A stretch of DNA of 17,887 nt from JBBRMG01 sp038230955 (GCA_038230955.1 JBBRMG010000020.1:1-17887), one strand, 5' to 3'; positions 7,016 to 14,458 are shown, counted from the first letter of the stretch. Made by a program: numbers and translations. Notes: generated by a model from the letters alone, not told the origin.

Positions 7016-9451
7016 TCAACTCAAAGATTTAACCACATATTTAAAGAACCAGCGCTTGATAAATTCCACGGAGATTAAGTAGGCTCCAACAATTAGGGCA
7101 ATGATTACAAGATGGAAAAAGCTTAATGGGACAAATTTGAAAATATGAGCTAATGGAGTGAAGGGGATAACCCAAGCGACGACCACCGCTGCAAATGTGC
7201 TGAGGAATAGCAAAATATGAGGGCGACTTTGAATGAACGGTATTTTCCGTGTTCGGATGAAGTAGATGACAAAAGTTTGAGTGGCCATGGATTCAAGGAA
7301 CCAACCAGTTTGAAAGCCGGCGTTGCTCAGATGAAATGCATAATATAACACACCAAAAGTGACGAAGTCGAACACAGAACTGACCAGGCCGAAAATTAAC
7401 ATAAATCGTTTCACAAAACCAATGTGTAATTTGCGCGGTTTCTGAATGTCAGCTGATTCAACGTGGTCCAGTGGAATAGTAAACTGGGAGCTATCGTACA
7501 GTAAGTTATTAAATAATATTTGGGCGGGGAGCATGGGCAAGAAAGGTAAAAATAATGAAGCGCCAGCCATGGAAAACATATTGCCGAAGTTAGACGACAG
7601 CGCCATCATTAAATATTTCAGGGTATTGGTAAATGTTTTTCGGCCTTCAATTACCCCTTCAATAAGGACATGTAAACTTTTTTGGAGCAAGATGAGGTCG
7701 GCTGACTCTTTGGCAATATCAACCGCGTTGTTTACGGACAAGCTGACGTCAGCGGTTTTTAAAGAGGGCGCGTCGTTAATGCCGTCGCCTAAGTAGCCGA
7801 CAACATGATCGTGATTTTGCAAAGCTTTGATGATGCGTTGTTTTTGCTCCGGATTAACGCGAGCGAACACGGTGGTATTTTCGACTTTAGCACTGAGTTG
7901 TTGGTCTGTCATTTCAGCAATTTCGTGACCCAGCAATACCCCTTTCACGGGCAAGTGAATATCATCAGTAATTTTTCGGGTCACTAATTCATTGTCTCCG
8001 GTAAGGATTTTTATTTCAATGCCGTAGTTTTCTAGTAATTGCAAAGCTTCACGCGCTGTTGGCTTAGCTGGATCTAAAAACGCAATAAAGCCGACAAAGG
8101 TCATATTTGCTTCGTGCTCTTTGGTGTAGACAGTTTCTGTCCCGCTTAATTCCTTTACAGCTACTCCGAGCACCCGGTAACCGTCTTTGCTAAAGTTCTC
8201 AAATTCTTGTACTGCGGTTTGCCTGGCTTCTGGGGTAAATTGTTGGCCTTGATATTCTGTGCAAATTTCTAGCAATTCTTCAGCCGCACCCTTAGCAATC
8301 ATTATCCGTTTGCCGTCTGACTCTACAATAATTGAATCGCGTTTTCTCTTATAATCAAAAGGAATTTCGTCGAACTTTGCATGATTACTCATGTCTATAG
8401 ATTTAAACTCTTTCACAGCTTCGTCTAATGGGTTGTGGTAAGCGCTACGGTACCAACTGCTAATATAAGCGTACTTGAACACTAATTCATCGGTTTTGCC
8501 TTTGGCATCTACATACTTGACTAAGGAAATCTTGTCTTCTGTCAGGGTGCCAGTTTTATCGGTACAAAGAATATCCATACTGCCAAAATTTTGAATGGCA
8601 GATAGTTTTTTTACGATGACCCCGCGCTTGGCCATAGACAAAGAACCTTTGGATAAGTTCAGGGAAATAATTACAGGCAGCAGCTCTGGTGTTAGACCAA
8701 CTGCAAGAGCGGCAGCAAATAAGAATGATTCTATTAGGCTATGCTTGAGTAACGCGTTTATGAAAAAAATGATAATGACTAAGAGCATTGTCATCTTCAT
8801 GATTAAATAACTGAAATCCTTAATACTACGATCAAATTCGGTAACTCGTTCGCGACTAACCAAAGATTCGGCAATATGACTATATTTTGTTTGAGTACCG
8901 GTGGCGGTGACAAGCATAAAACCATCGCCGGTGGTTACGCTACTGCCCATAAGGAGCGGCATACCCGGGGCCTTTTCTACAGGGAAAGATTCCCCGGTTA
9001 AAGAGGACTCGTTTAAGAAAAAATCTTTACTGTTTATAACTTCACCATCGGCAGGCACAAGGTCGCCCGGCGTGAGAGTGACAATATCTCCCGGCACTAA
9101 ATTATGCAGAGGCACTTCTTGGAGCTTGCCGTCGCGCGTCACTGCGGCAGTGATCATTACTTTCTGCTTTAATGCTTCGGCCGCTCTGTGAGACCGATAA
9201 GTGTTAAAGAAATCTAGGAAGGTGCTGACAATAACTATTACAATAATGATGACCGAGCTTTGCCATTCACCAAAAAACGACGAAATAATCGCCGCCGCTA
9301 GTAAAATAATAATTAAAGGATTTTTAAACCGAAGCAAAAAGTCAGCTAATGCTGAAAGCTTTTTTCTTTCTACTATTTCATTGGGACCGTACTGCTTTAG
9401 TAACCGAGCCGCTTCGGCCGACGACAGGCCTATAGATGGTTTTTGTTTCAT
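7016..9451 (-). CDS. mgtA: MgtA/MgtB-type Mg2+-transporting P-type ATPase (P3B)
   Basis: Inner-membrane P3B ATPase, expected to import Mg2+ with ATP hydrolysis. Motifs: actuator TGES (152-155), membrane signature GLTPELLPVIISLNLSKG (252-269), SAIQNFGSMDILCTDKTGTLT with phosphorylated Asp298, hinge LTGDNE (483-488) and GDGINDAPSLKTADVS (555-570). The C-terminal membrane block has the MgtA-typical order SSVFDFVTFGVLYY, QTGWFLESMATQTFVI and RTRKIPFIQS. At 811 aa it is shorter than the roughly 900 aa of enterobacterial MgtA, mainly through a short N-terminal tail. The ATG at 9451 is only about 10 nt from the predicted start site and there is no room for an Mg-sensing leader such as mgtL or an M-box. 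Transport of another divalent ion cannot be excluded. It ends with TGA. Confidence 0.92.
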   Translation of the reverse strand: MKQKPSIGLSSAEAARLLKQYGPNEIVERKKLSALADFLLRFKNPLIIILLAAAIISSFFGEWQSSVIIIVIVIVSTFLDFFNTYRSHRAAEALKQKVMITAAVTRDGKLQEVPLHNLVPGDIVTLTPGDLVPADGEVINSKDFFLNESSLTGESFPVEKAPGMPLLMGSSVTTGDGFMLVTATGTQTKYSHIAESLVSRERVTEFDRSIKDFSYLIMKMTMLLVIIIFFINALLKHSLIESFLFAAALAVGLTPELLPVIISLNLSKGSLSMAKRGVIVKKLSAIQNFGSMDILCTDKTGTLTEDKISLVKYVDAKGKTDELVFKYAYISSWYRSAYHNPLDEAVKEFKSIDMSNHAKFDEIPFDYKRKRDSIIVESDGKRIMIAKGAAEELLEICTEYQGQQFTPEARQTAVQEFENFSKDGYRVLGVAVKELSGTETVYTKEHEANMTFVGFIAFLDPAKPTAREALQLLENYGIEIKILTGDNELVTRKITDDIHLPVKGVLLGHEIAEMTDQQLSAKVENTTVFARVNPEQKQRIIKALQNHDHVVGYLGDGINDAPSLKTADVSLSVNNAVDIAKESADLILLQKSLHVLIEGVIEGRKTFTNTLKYLMMALSSNFGNMFSMAGASLFLPFLPMLPAQILFNNLLYDSSQFTIPLDHVESADIQKPRKLHIGFVKRFMLIFGLVSSVFDFVTFGVLYYAFHLSNAGFQTGWFLESMATQTFVIYFIRTRKIPFIQSRPHILLFLSTFAAVVVAWVIPFTPLAHIFKFVPLSFFHLVIIALIVGAYLISVEFIKRWFFKYVVKSLS

Positions 9452-9467
9452 AGCTAATTTTAACTAT

Positions 9468-9476
9468 ATTATAGCA
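9468..9476 (-). promoter_or_regulatory. Extended -10 promoter of mgtA
   Basis: TGC-TATAAT on the minus strand at 9476-9468 predicts a start at about 9461, leaving a 5' UTR of some 10 nt. It is divergent from the promoter at 9532-9540. Confidence 0.6.
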
Positions 9477-9531
9477 TTGTTGGGGGCAGGCTGATAAATG
9501 GCGGCTCTGGTTAGAGAAGTGCATGGATTTT

Positions 9532-9540
9532 TGCTATAAT
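9532..9540 (+). promoter_or_regulatory. Extended -10 promoter giving a leaderless transcript
   Basis: TGC-TATAAT ends at 9540, so the normal +1 position (7 nt on) is 9547, the A of the ATG of the YdcF-like gene. Confidence 0.65.
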
Positions 9541-9546
9541 ACTTTT

Positions 9547-10335
9547 ATGGAAAAATCAGAGTTTTCAAATGGAAGTCCAGAACAAATAGAATCGAACAAA
9601 CGAGATCTATACGAGAAACTTTGTGAGGGCGAGCCAAATGCTATTTTTGTTTTTGGTGGCGCAATAGTTATGAATGAAGCGACTGGAGAATATAAATCCG
9701 GTAGTTATGGCGATCCGGATCCTCATGGTCTTTTGGCAGGTAGTAAAGCAAGGTCTATAGCGGCGGCGGAGCTGCATGAACAATTCCCGGATTCAAAAGT
9801 GGTTGCCACGTCTACTATACCAAGTCGCAATGGTGAACCAGAAAAACCTTTTGCTGAAGTTACGGCAAAAGAGTTGGAGCATTATGGCGTAGAATCAGAA
9901 AATATTGTTGAGTACCCTGATCCTTATTCTACTTTTACTGAATTAATAGGGTTAATGAAGTTGGCCGTTGAAAATAAATGGGAACATCTAGTAGTAATAA
10001 CAAATGAAGCTCAGGTGGGACGTACTAAGTTACTGCTCGAGAGAATAGGGTCTATAAAAAATAATAATGAATCGTATCAAAAAGCTTGGCAGGATAGTGA
10101 TATGGTAAATGAGTTTGAGAAGTACAAAGAATTGAATCCTAAAGTTGTAGTTGTGGCAGCTGAGAGTATTTTACCGATTCGAGATGAACGCTATTCAAAA
10201 CTTCTAGAACAAGTGAGAAATAATGAGTTGTATCGAAAAAGGGTGGAATCAGAAACTAAAGCTGAGAAGGATATTTTAGATGGAACATATGGTAAGCAAG
10301 TAAATAAACCGGAAAGCTTCATTGAACACTCTTAA
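9547..10335 (+). CDS. YdcF/SanA-like DUF218 domain protein
   Basis: A 262-aa soluble protein with the DUF218 (YdcF/ElyC/SanA) pattern: a hydrophobic strand ending in GG (IFVFGGAIV, 33-41), Lys/Arg and helix (GSKARSIAAAELHEQF), strand plus polar turn (KVVATSTIPSR), a conserved acidic helix followed by the gV...I.EYPDPYSTFTE region (114-132), then HLVVITNEAQVGRTKLLLERIG (147-168), equivalent to the VTS.yH..RA segment of YdcF. The segment 40-66 has an unusual Gly/Asp/Pro loop (GSYGDPDPHG). No signal peptide or membrane anchor is seen, unlike SanA/ElyC. The ATG at 9547 is preferred over the in-frame ATG at 9523 because the promoter -10 lies at 9535-9540, downstream of that earlier ATG. Function is unknown; some family members act in envelope biogenesis. 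Confidence 0.75.
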   Translation: MEKSEFSNGSPEQIESNKRDLYEKLCEGEPNAIFVFGGAIVMNEATGEYKSGSYGDPDPHGLLAGSKARSIAAAELHEQFPDSKVVATSTIPSRNGEPEKPFAEVTAKELEHYGVESENIVEYPDPYSTFTELIGLMKLAVENKWEHLVVITNEAQVGRTKLLLERIGSIKNNNESYQKAWQDSDMVNEFEKYKELNPKVVVVAAESILPIRDERYSKLLEQVRNNELYRKRVESETKAEKDILDGTYGKQVNKPESFIEHS

Positions 10336-10338
10336 AAC

Positions 10339-10374
10339 CAAAACATCGCCGTTAAGTGATGTTTTGTCTTTTTT
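10339..10374 (+). terminator. Rho-independent terminator of the YdcF-like gene
   Basis: CAAAACATC (10339-10347) pairs with GATGTTTTG (10358-10366), the stem extending inward by two more pairs (one G-T), followed by a T-rich tract. It starts 4 nt after the stop codon. Confidence 0.8.
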
Positions 10375-10396
10375 ATAATGCAAAAATGCTCCAAGC

Positions 10397-10421
10397 AACC
10401 TAGTATAAACTGGGTTTTTTT
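10397..10421 (+). terminator. Second, tandem terminator before the copper operon
   Basis: AACCTAGT (10397-10404) pairs with ACTGGGTT (10409-10416) over 8 bp with one G-T, loop ATAA, followed by seven T. No gene lies between it and the first terminator, so it acts as a backup or insulator upstream of csoR. Confidence 0.65.
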
Positions 10422-10437
10422 ATTTCTTTGATAACTG

Positions 10438-10446
10438 TGCTATAAT
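10438..10446 (+). promoter_or_regulatory. Extended -10 promoter of the copper operon
   Basis: TGC-TATAAT predicts a start near 10453, inside the palindrome at 10443-10479. No -35 of note (TTGATA at 10428 is too close). Predicted 5' UTR is 38 nt. Confidence 0.65.
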
Positions 10447-10479
10447 AGTCATATCCCCTATTGGGGGATATGACTATTA
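10443..10479 (+). promoter_or_regulatory. CsoR-type operator palindrome
   Basis: A perfect 16-bp inverted repeat (arms 10443-10458 and 10464-10479, spacer TATTG) with ATATCCCC at the end of the left arm and GGGGATAT at the start of the right arm. G/C tracts flanked by AT, arranged as an inverted repeat, are characteristic of CsoR/RcnR-family operators. It overlaps the -10 box and the predicted start site, so bound apo-repressor would block transcription, and it lies directly before a csoR gene. Confidence 0.75.
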
Positions 10480-10490
10480 ACTGAAATATT

Positions 10491-10763
10491 ATGTTTAGAC
10501 CAAAAGATACCCAAGAACGCATTGTGCATCGGCTAAAGATTTCCTTAGGCCATTTGCAGAAAGTCATTAAAATGGTGGAAGAAAATAAATACTGCATTGA
10601 TGTCATTCACCAATCCCAGGCGGTGCAAAAGGCGCTTAGCGAGACCGACAACCTGATTTTAGAAAACCATCTCAATACATGTACAGCGGATGCTATTCGT
10701 AAAGGCGATAGCAAGAAAGCTATTGCGGAAGTTATGTTAGTAGTAAAGAAATCGAAAGGATAA
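10491..10763 (+). CDS. csoR: Copper-sensing transcriptional repressor CsoR (DUF156)
   Basis: All-helical 90-aa repressor of the CsoR/RcnR family, expected to be a dimer of dimers that releases operator DNA when it binds Cu(I). The metal triad is complete and spaced as in M. tuberculosis CsoR: Cys35 (KYCIDVIHQ), His60 and Cys64 (ENHLNTC), with the second-shell pair Tyr34 and Glu80 also present. This fits copper rather than the Ni/Co-type RcnR or formaldehyde-type FrmR ligand sets. Conserved helix 1 is ERIVHRLKISLGHLQKV. It is the first gene of a three-gene copper operon and probably autoregulates through the palindrome at 10443-10479. There is no SD before its ATG. copB follows after 4 nt. Confidence 0.93.
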   Translation: MFRPKDTQERIVHRLKISLGHLQKVIKMVEENKYCIDVIHQSQAVQKALSETDNLILENHLNTCTADAIRKGDSKKAIAEVMLVVKKSKG

Positions 10764-10767
10764 TTAT

Positions 10768-12747
10768 ATGAACGAACATGCTATGCACGATAAACATGCG
10801 GGTCACAACCCTAATATGTTTCGCGACCGGTTTTGGCTGAGCCTTGTTTTAACTATTCCGATAATGCTCTATTCGGAAGCTATTCAAGGATGGTTTCATT
10901 TTGGCATGCCTGCATTTCCAGGATCAATATGGCTGCCTTTTATTTTAGGCACAATCATATTCTTTTACGGCGGCACAGTATTCCTAAAGAGCGCTTGGGG
11001 GGAATTGAAGGCCAGACAACCTGGCATGATGACCCTAATTAGCTTGGCCATTATTAACGCATACGTCTACAGTTTTCTAACAACCTTCTTTATTTCCGGT
11101 ACCGAGTTTTTCTGGGAACTTGCGACCTTAATTACGGTGATGCTATTTGGTCATTGGATGGAAATGCGCTCAGTTACCAATGCCCAAGGGGCATTAAAAG
11201 AACTGGCCAAGCTCTTGCCGGACACAGCAGAGTTAGTTGATGGCAAGCAAGTGTCAGTATCGGAACTTAAAATTGGCGATGTGGTTTTAGTCAGACCGGG
11301 TGCAAAGATACCAGCTGACGGTACAGTGGTAGACGGCGAGTCTGACCTGAATGAAGCCATGATTACCGGTGAATCAAAATCGGTTGAAAAGATTGTAGGC
11401 AGCGAAGTCATTGCCGGAACGATTAATGGCACAGGCAGTCTTAAAATTAAAGTTACCAAAGTCGGCGAAGCTACTGCGCTAGCCGGAATTATGAGACTGG
11501 TGGCAGAGGCGCAAAACTCTCAATCACGGGCGCAAATACTGGCAGACCGCGCCGCCTTCTATTTAACGATAGTTGCCATTTTTTCTGGGATCGCGACACT
11601 CGTCGGCTGGTTAATCGCAGGCTATGGACTGGGCTTTGCCATGGAGCGTACTGTTACTGTGCTAGTCATTGCTTGTCCCCATGCCCTTGGCTTGGCCATT
11701 CCCCTCGTTACATCTATATCCACAACAATCGGAGCACGGAATGGTTTACTAGTTAAACAGCGCATGGCTCTGGAATCAGCTCGGAATATTGATGTGGTGT
11801 TGTTTGATAAAACAGGAACGCTAACCAAGGGCGAGCAGGCGGTGGTCGATGTCTGGCCTGCTGATGGTCGACAAGCTGATACGGTATTACATTTAGCAGC
11901 TTCCGTAGAACAAACCAGTGAGCATAGCTTAGGACAAGCCATAGTTAATGCGGCGAAAGAAAAGAATATTGATCTTGATATGTCAGAGCAGTTTAAAGCG
12001 ATTGCCGGACATGGCGTTGAAGCTCTGCTACACGGCAAGAATATAGTATCTGTTGGCGGTCCCAAGCTTTTAGAGGCAAAGCAAGTTCAGATACCAGAAG
12101 AATTCAAAGATAAGATAGAACAGGCCGACCATGACGGCAAGACAGTTGTCTATGTACTCGAAGATAATAAAATTACAGGTGCGATAACAATTGCCGATGT
12201 CATCCGCGAAGAATCAAAACAGGCTGTTGCTAAATTGAAAGAGCAAGGCATTAAAGTTGCCATGATTACGGGAGACTCTAAAGGCGTGGCGGCGTATGTA
12301 TCAAAACAACTCGGACTCGATTCCTACTTTGCTGAAGTTCTACCTGAGCATAAAGCTGAGAAAGTTAAAGAACTACAAAAAGACGGCAGTAAGGTTGCTA
12401 TGGTCGGGGATGGTGTTAACGATGCCCCAGCTCTAACACAGGCCAATTTAGGGATCGCTATTGGTGCGGGCACTGACGTTGCCATTGAATCGGCCGGTAT
12501 TGTGTTGATGAAAAACAATCCACTAGACATTCCGAAAGTTATTAAACTTTCAAAAGCTACATACAGCAAAATGATCCAAAACCTTATTTGGGCTACTGGG
12601 TATAACGTGGTGGCAATTCCATTGGCGGCAGGAGCGCTTGCTCATTGGGGAATATTATTAGCTCCAGCCATTGGCGCGTTGCTCATGTCAGCAAGCACGA
12701 TAATTGTAGCGGCAAATGCGCAACTGCTAAGAAAATTAGATTTATAA
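10768..12747 (+). CDS. copB: CopB-type copper-exporting P-type ATPase (P1B-3)
   Basis: Inner-membrane heavy-metal ATPase, 659 aa, expected to export copper. The short His/Met N-terminus (MNEHAMHDKHAGHNPNMF) replaces the CxxC domains of CopA. The channel motif is CPH (303-305), with YN-x4-P (612-618) and MSAST (640-644) in the last helices: together these are the P1B-3 (CopB) signature, not CPC of CopA. Catalytic motifs: TGES (200-203), DKTGTLT with Asp347, SEHSLG (384-389; Ser where most have Pro after His), TGDSKGVA and GDGVNDAPAL (547-556). Start: the ATG at 10768 has an AAAGGA SD about 6 nt upstream at the end of csoR. It is flanked by csoR and a DUF305 gene, forming a copper-resistance operon. 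P1B-3 pumps have been linked to Cu(II) or Ag as well as Cu(I); ion choice is not readable here. Confidence 0.94.
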   Translation: MNEHAMHDKHAGHNPNMFRDRFWLSLVLTIPIMLYSEAIQGWFHFGMPAFPGSIWLPFILGTIIFFYGGTVFLKSAWGELKARQPGMMTLISLAIINAYVYSFLTTFFISGTEFFWELATLITVMLFGHWMEMRSVTNAQGALKELAKLLPDTAELVDGKQVSVSELKIGDVVLVRPGAKIPADGTVVDGESDLNEAMITGESKSVEKIVGSEVIAGTINGTGSLKIKVTKVGEATALAGIMRLVAEAQNSQSRAQILADRAAFYLTIVAIFSGIATLVGWLIAGYGLGFAMERTVTVLVIACPHALGLAIPLVTSISTTIGARNGLLVKQRMALESARNIDVVLFDKTGTLTKGEQAVVDVWPADGRQADTVLHLAASVEQTSEHSLGQAIVNAAKEKNIDLDMSEQFKAIAGHGVEALLHGKNIVSVGGPKLLEAKQVQIPEEFKDKIEQADHDGKTVVYVLEDNKITGAITIADVIREESKQAVAKLKEQGIKVAMITGDSKGVAAYVSKQLGLDSYFAEVLPEHKAEKVKELQKDGSKVAMVGDGVNDAPALTQANLGIAIGAGTDVAIESAGIVLMKNNPLDIPKVIKLSKATYSKMIQNLIWATGYNVVAIPLAAGALAHWGILLAPAIGALLMSASTIIVAANAQLLRKLDL

Positions 12748-12772
12748 ATTAAATAATGAAAAGGAAAATTAT

Positions 12773-13204
12773 ATGAATAATAAAGTATTGACTGCCCTCA
12801 TTATTGGGTTAGCTGTAGGCGGGCTTGTCGGCGTTGGTAGCACTAAGGTGTATATGAGTCAGCACTCTAAAGTGGTAAGTAATGACAGCACTTCCATGAT
12901 GACACCGGCACCTGGGCACGAAAACACGCCAGAAATGCAAGTTGGCAGTACGGACATGACCGGGCAGATGTACGGAGCCACGACAGAGATGACAGCGGAA
13001 CTACAAACCAAAACAGGTGATGACTTTGATAAGGCCTTTATTGTTGGAATGATTTACCATCACCAAGGAGCCATAGATATGGCTAATGTTGCTCTCAAGA
13101 ATGCCGGTCATCAGGAAATAAAAGATTTAGCCAAAAATATTATTACCGCCCAGACTACGGAAATCGCTCAAATGAAGCAGTGGCAGCAAGCTTGGTTTAA
13201 GTAA
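12773..13204 (+). CDS. DUF305 family extracytoplasmic copper-binding protein
   Basis: A 143-aa protein with an N-terminal signal or uncleaved anchor (residues 4-23, LTALIIGLAVGGLVGVG) and no clear lipobox Cys, so probably membrane-tethered and facing outward. A linker rich in Met, Thr, Ser and His (about 28-75; e.g. STSMMTPAPGHE, DMTGQMYG) precedes a DUF305 four-helix-type domain with the signature FIVGMIYHHQGAIDMA (89-104) and a second conserved stretch NIITAQTTEIAQMKQW (122-137). His96/His97, Met93, Met103, His113 and Met134 are candidate metal ligands. Some DUF305 proteins (CopM of cyanobacteria) bind copper outside the cytoplasm. An AAAGGA SD precedes the ATG, and the gene starts 25 nt after copB, so it is the third operon member. 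Confidence 0.88.
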   Translation: MNNKVLTALIIGLAVGGLVGVGSTKVYMSQHSKVVSNDSTSMMTPAPGHENTPEMQVGSTDMTGQMYGATTEMTAELQTKTGDDFDKAFIVGMIYHHQGAIDMANVALKNAGHQEIKDLAKNIITAQTTEIAQMKQWQQAWFK

Positions 13205-13220
13205 AGAATTTCTTTTTAAC

Positions 13221-13250
13221 AAAAAACACCACCGAATTAGGTGATGTGTT
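13221..13250. terminator. Probable terminator between the copper operon and the IS (better on minus strand)
   Basis: An imperfect hairpin (about 13226-13233 with 13240-13247, one C-A mismatch) is followed on the minus strand by TTTTTT and on the plus strand by only a weak T stretch. It could end the copper operon and also stop transposase transcripts from running antisense into it. Confidence 0.4.
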
Positions 13251-13259
13251 CTTAGAAAC

Positions 13260-13283
13260 TGGAAGGTACCCATTTTCTTGTAA
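13260..13283 (+). repeat. IS left terminal inverted repeat
   Basis: Matches the reverse complement of 14433-14456 at 20 of 24 positions: 12 perfect outer bases and 7 perfect inner bases around a mismatched centre. Confidence 0.9.
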
Positions 13284-13291
13284 GGTCTGTC

Positions 13292-14129
13292 CTAACTTCT
13301 AATGGGTATTGGGTTAGTTAATTGATGTCGCTCAAAGTAGACTTGAGGCGACATTTTTAGTTTGCCGTGTATGCGTTTAGTGTTGTAGTAATGGATTTGC
13401 AGGTAAATAACTGCTGTTAACTCTCCTAGTGTTTTGTGCCTGTTTGGATCACCGAAATCTGTTTTGAATCCTGAGTAAAAGCTTTCCTGGTAACCATTTT
13501 CCCAAGGGCTGGCCTTCTTGCTCATGGATTGCATGATCCCAAGATCGCTTGCAAATTTAGTATACACTTTACTCTTGTATTCACTTCCTTGGTCACTGTG
13601 AAGTATGTGCGGCAGTCTTTGCTTTTCAATGGCATCGATTAATGCTTTGATGGTTAGTTCTACGCTGTGGGAAGTTAACACTGACCATCCTACAACTCTT
13701 CGGTCAAATATATCCATAATGGTAGCAAGATAAACCCATCTGCCATTCCACTTGAGGTGGGTAAAGTCACTAACCCAAACAGTGCTGTAGTAGGTTTGGA
13801 AAGTTGATGTGCTGTAGTAGGTTTGGAAATGGATTAACCATCCCAGTATCCATGGTTTTGTTGGGCTTACTAGGTCTTCTACGGTAGGGTTTGATGCCAA
13901 ACAACTTCATGACTCTACGGATACGCTTTTTGTTAATTGCTAGTTCTAGAGCAATTCGTTTGTGTCCGTAACTGTTGTGTTGACTTAACACTTGTTCAAT
14001 CTGTTGTTTTAACTGCCAATCTTTAGCGGGTTGCTTTGCCTTGTAATACAGGCTCGAGATTGAAATTCCAGTTTCAAGGGCTAATGCTCTTTTAGTTACT
14101 GGTTTCTCACTGCTTGCTTTAACGATCAT
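13292..14129 (-). pseudogene. IS3-family transposase OrfB (DDE), frame-disrupted
   Basis: The catalytic transposase subunit is split over two frames. The N-terminal part (14129 to about 13800) has the HTH_21-like region (SISSLYYKAKQPAKDW, SYGHKRIALEL, RIRRVMKLFGIKPYRRR). The C-terminal part (about 13800 to 13292) is the RNase H-fold integrase core with D (VWVSDFTHLKW), D (ILHSDQGSEYKSK) and E (ENGYQESFYSGF), ending NTKRIHGKLKMSPQVYF. They cannot be joined in one frame: the first part runs into a TAG at 13772-13770, while the core is open only in another frame. A 21-bp sequence repeated at a 27-bp period sits exactly at the junction and reads PNLLQH twice in the first frame and FQTYYST twice in the second. 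A one-base change (or +1 shift) there would restore the reading. Confidence 0.85.
13782..13829 (-). repeat. 21-bp sequence duplicated in tandem inside orfB
   Basis: Copies at 13782-13802 and 13809-13829 are identical and separated by 6 bp. The 27-bp period is a multiple of three, so the repeat alone does not shift the frame, but it marks the site where the two orfB frames part. Confidence 0.85.
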
Positions 14130-14388
14130 CTCCCTTTTTTTTCACAAGACTGGCTTCCAAAGTCAGTTCACCGATGAGTTCTTTTAGGGCCCCGTTTTCA
14201 CGCTTCAGTTTAGAGATTTCTAAGATCGAGGGTGAAGCAATGACTCCTTTAGCTATCCAGCCGTAGATGAGTTTGGGACGAAGCCCATGTTCTGTGGCTA
14301 CTTGAGATACAGCAATACCATCATCCTTAATGCGCTTGAGTATTTGGTCTTTAATCTCTTTGGCTACTGCCGGTTGTCCTCTGGGCAT
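14119..14388 (-). CDS. IS3-family transposase OrfA (HTH)
   Basis: An 89-aa helix-turn-helix protein binding the IS ends. Residues 8-45 form the HTH_Tnp_1 fold (VAKEIKDQILKRIKDDGIAV, then SQVATEHGLRPKLIYGWIAKG), followed by a leucine-zipper-like coiled coil (ISKLKRENGALKELIGELTL). The final codons cover a run of eight A and GGGAG. OrfB starts 11 nt before the OrfA stop. The heptamer A-AAA-AAG invites -1 slippage as in other IS3 elements, but here the -1 frame meets TGA at once, and OrfB lies in the +1 frame. Confidence 0.85.
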   Translation of the reverse strand: MPRGQPAVAKEIKDQILKRIKDDGIAVSQVATEHGLRPKLIYGWIAKGVIASPSILEISKLKRENGALKELIGELTLEASLVKKKGDDR

Positions 14389-14432
14389 AGTTGTGTTCCT
14401 TTCATACCATCATTATACCGGAAGGAATGAGT

Positions 14433-14456
14433 TTACAAGATTTGGGGTACCTTCCA
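14433..14456 (-). repeat. IS right terminal inverted repeat
   Basis: Partner of 13260-13283. It lies about 45 nt before the OrfA start and therefore marks the promoter-proximal end of the element. Confidence 0.9.
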
Positions 14457-14458
14457 AT

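Larger units (their letters stand above)
13260..14456 (-). mobile_element. IS3-family insertion sequence, 1197 bp, probably inactive
   Basis: The element runs from TGGAAGGTACCC to GGGTACCTTCCA, giving the TG...CA ends usual for IS3, and encodes OrfA and OrfB on the minus strand in the usual overlapping arrangement. Length (about 1.2 kb) and two-ORF layout fit the family. The flanks show no direct repeat (AAC on the left, ATG on the right), so either the insertion is old or the locus was rearranged after insertion. OrfB is frame-disrupted, so the copy cannot encode an intact transposase without recoding. Confidence 0.9.

Noticed and set aside
10428..10433. TTGATA as a -35 box for csoR
   Set aside because: Only 7 nt separate it from TATAAT; the extended -10 (TGC) explains promoter strength better.
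10491..10763. Ni/Co-sensing RcnR or formaldehyde-sensing FrmR
   Set aside because: The Cys-x24-His-x3-Cys triad and the second-shell Tyr and Glu are those of CsoR.
10768..12747. CopA-type (CPC) copper ATPase assignment
   Set aside because: The channel motif is CPH with YN-x4-P and MSAST, and there is no N-terminal CxxC domain, so CopB (P1B-3) fits better.
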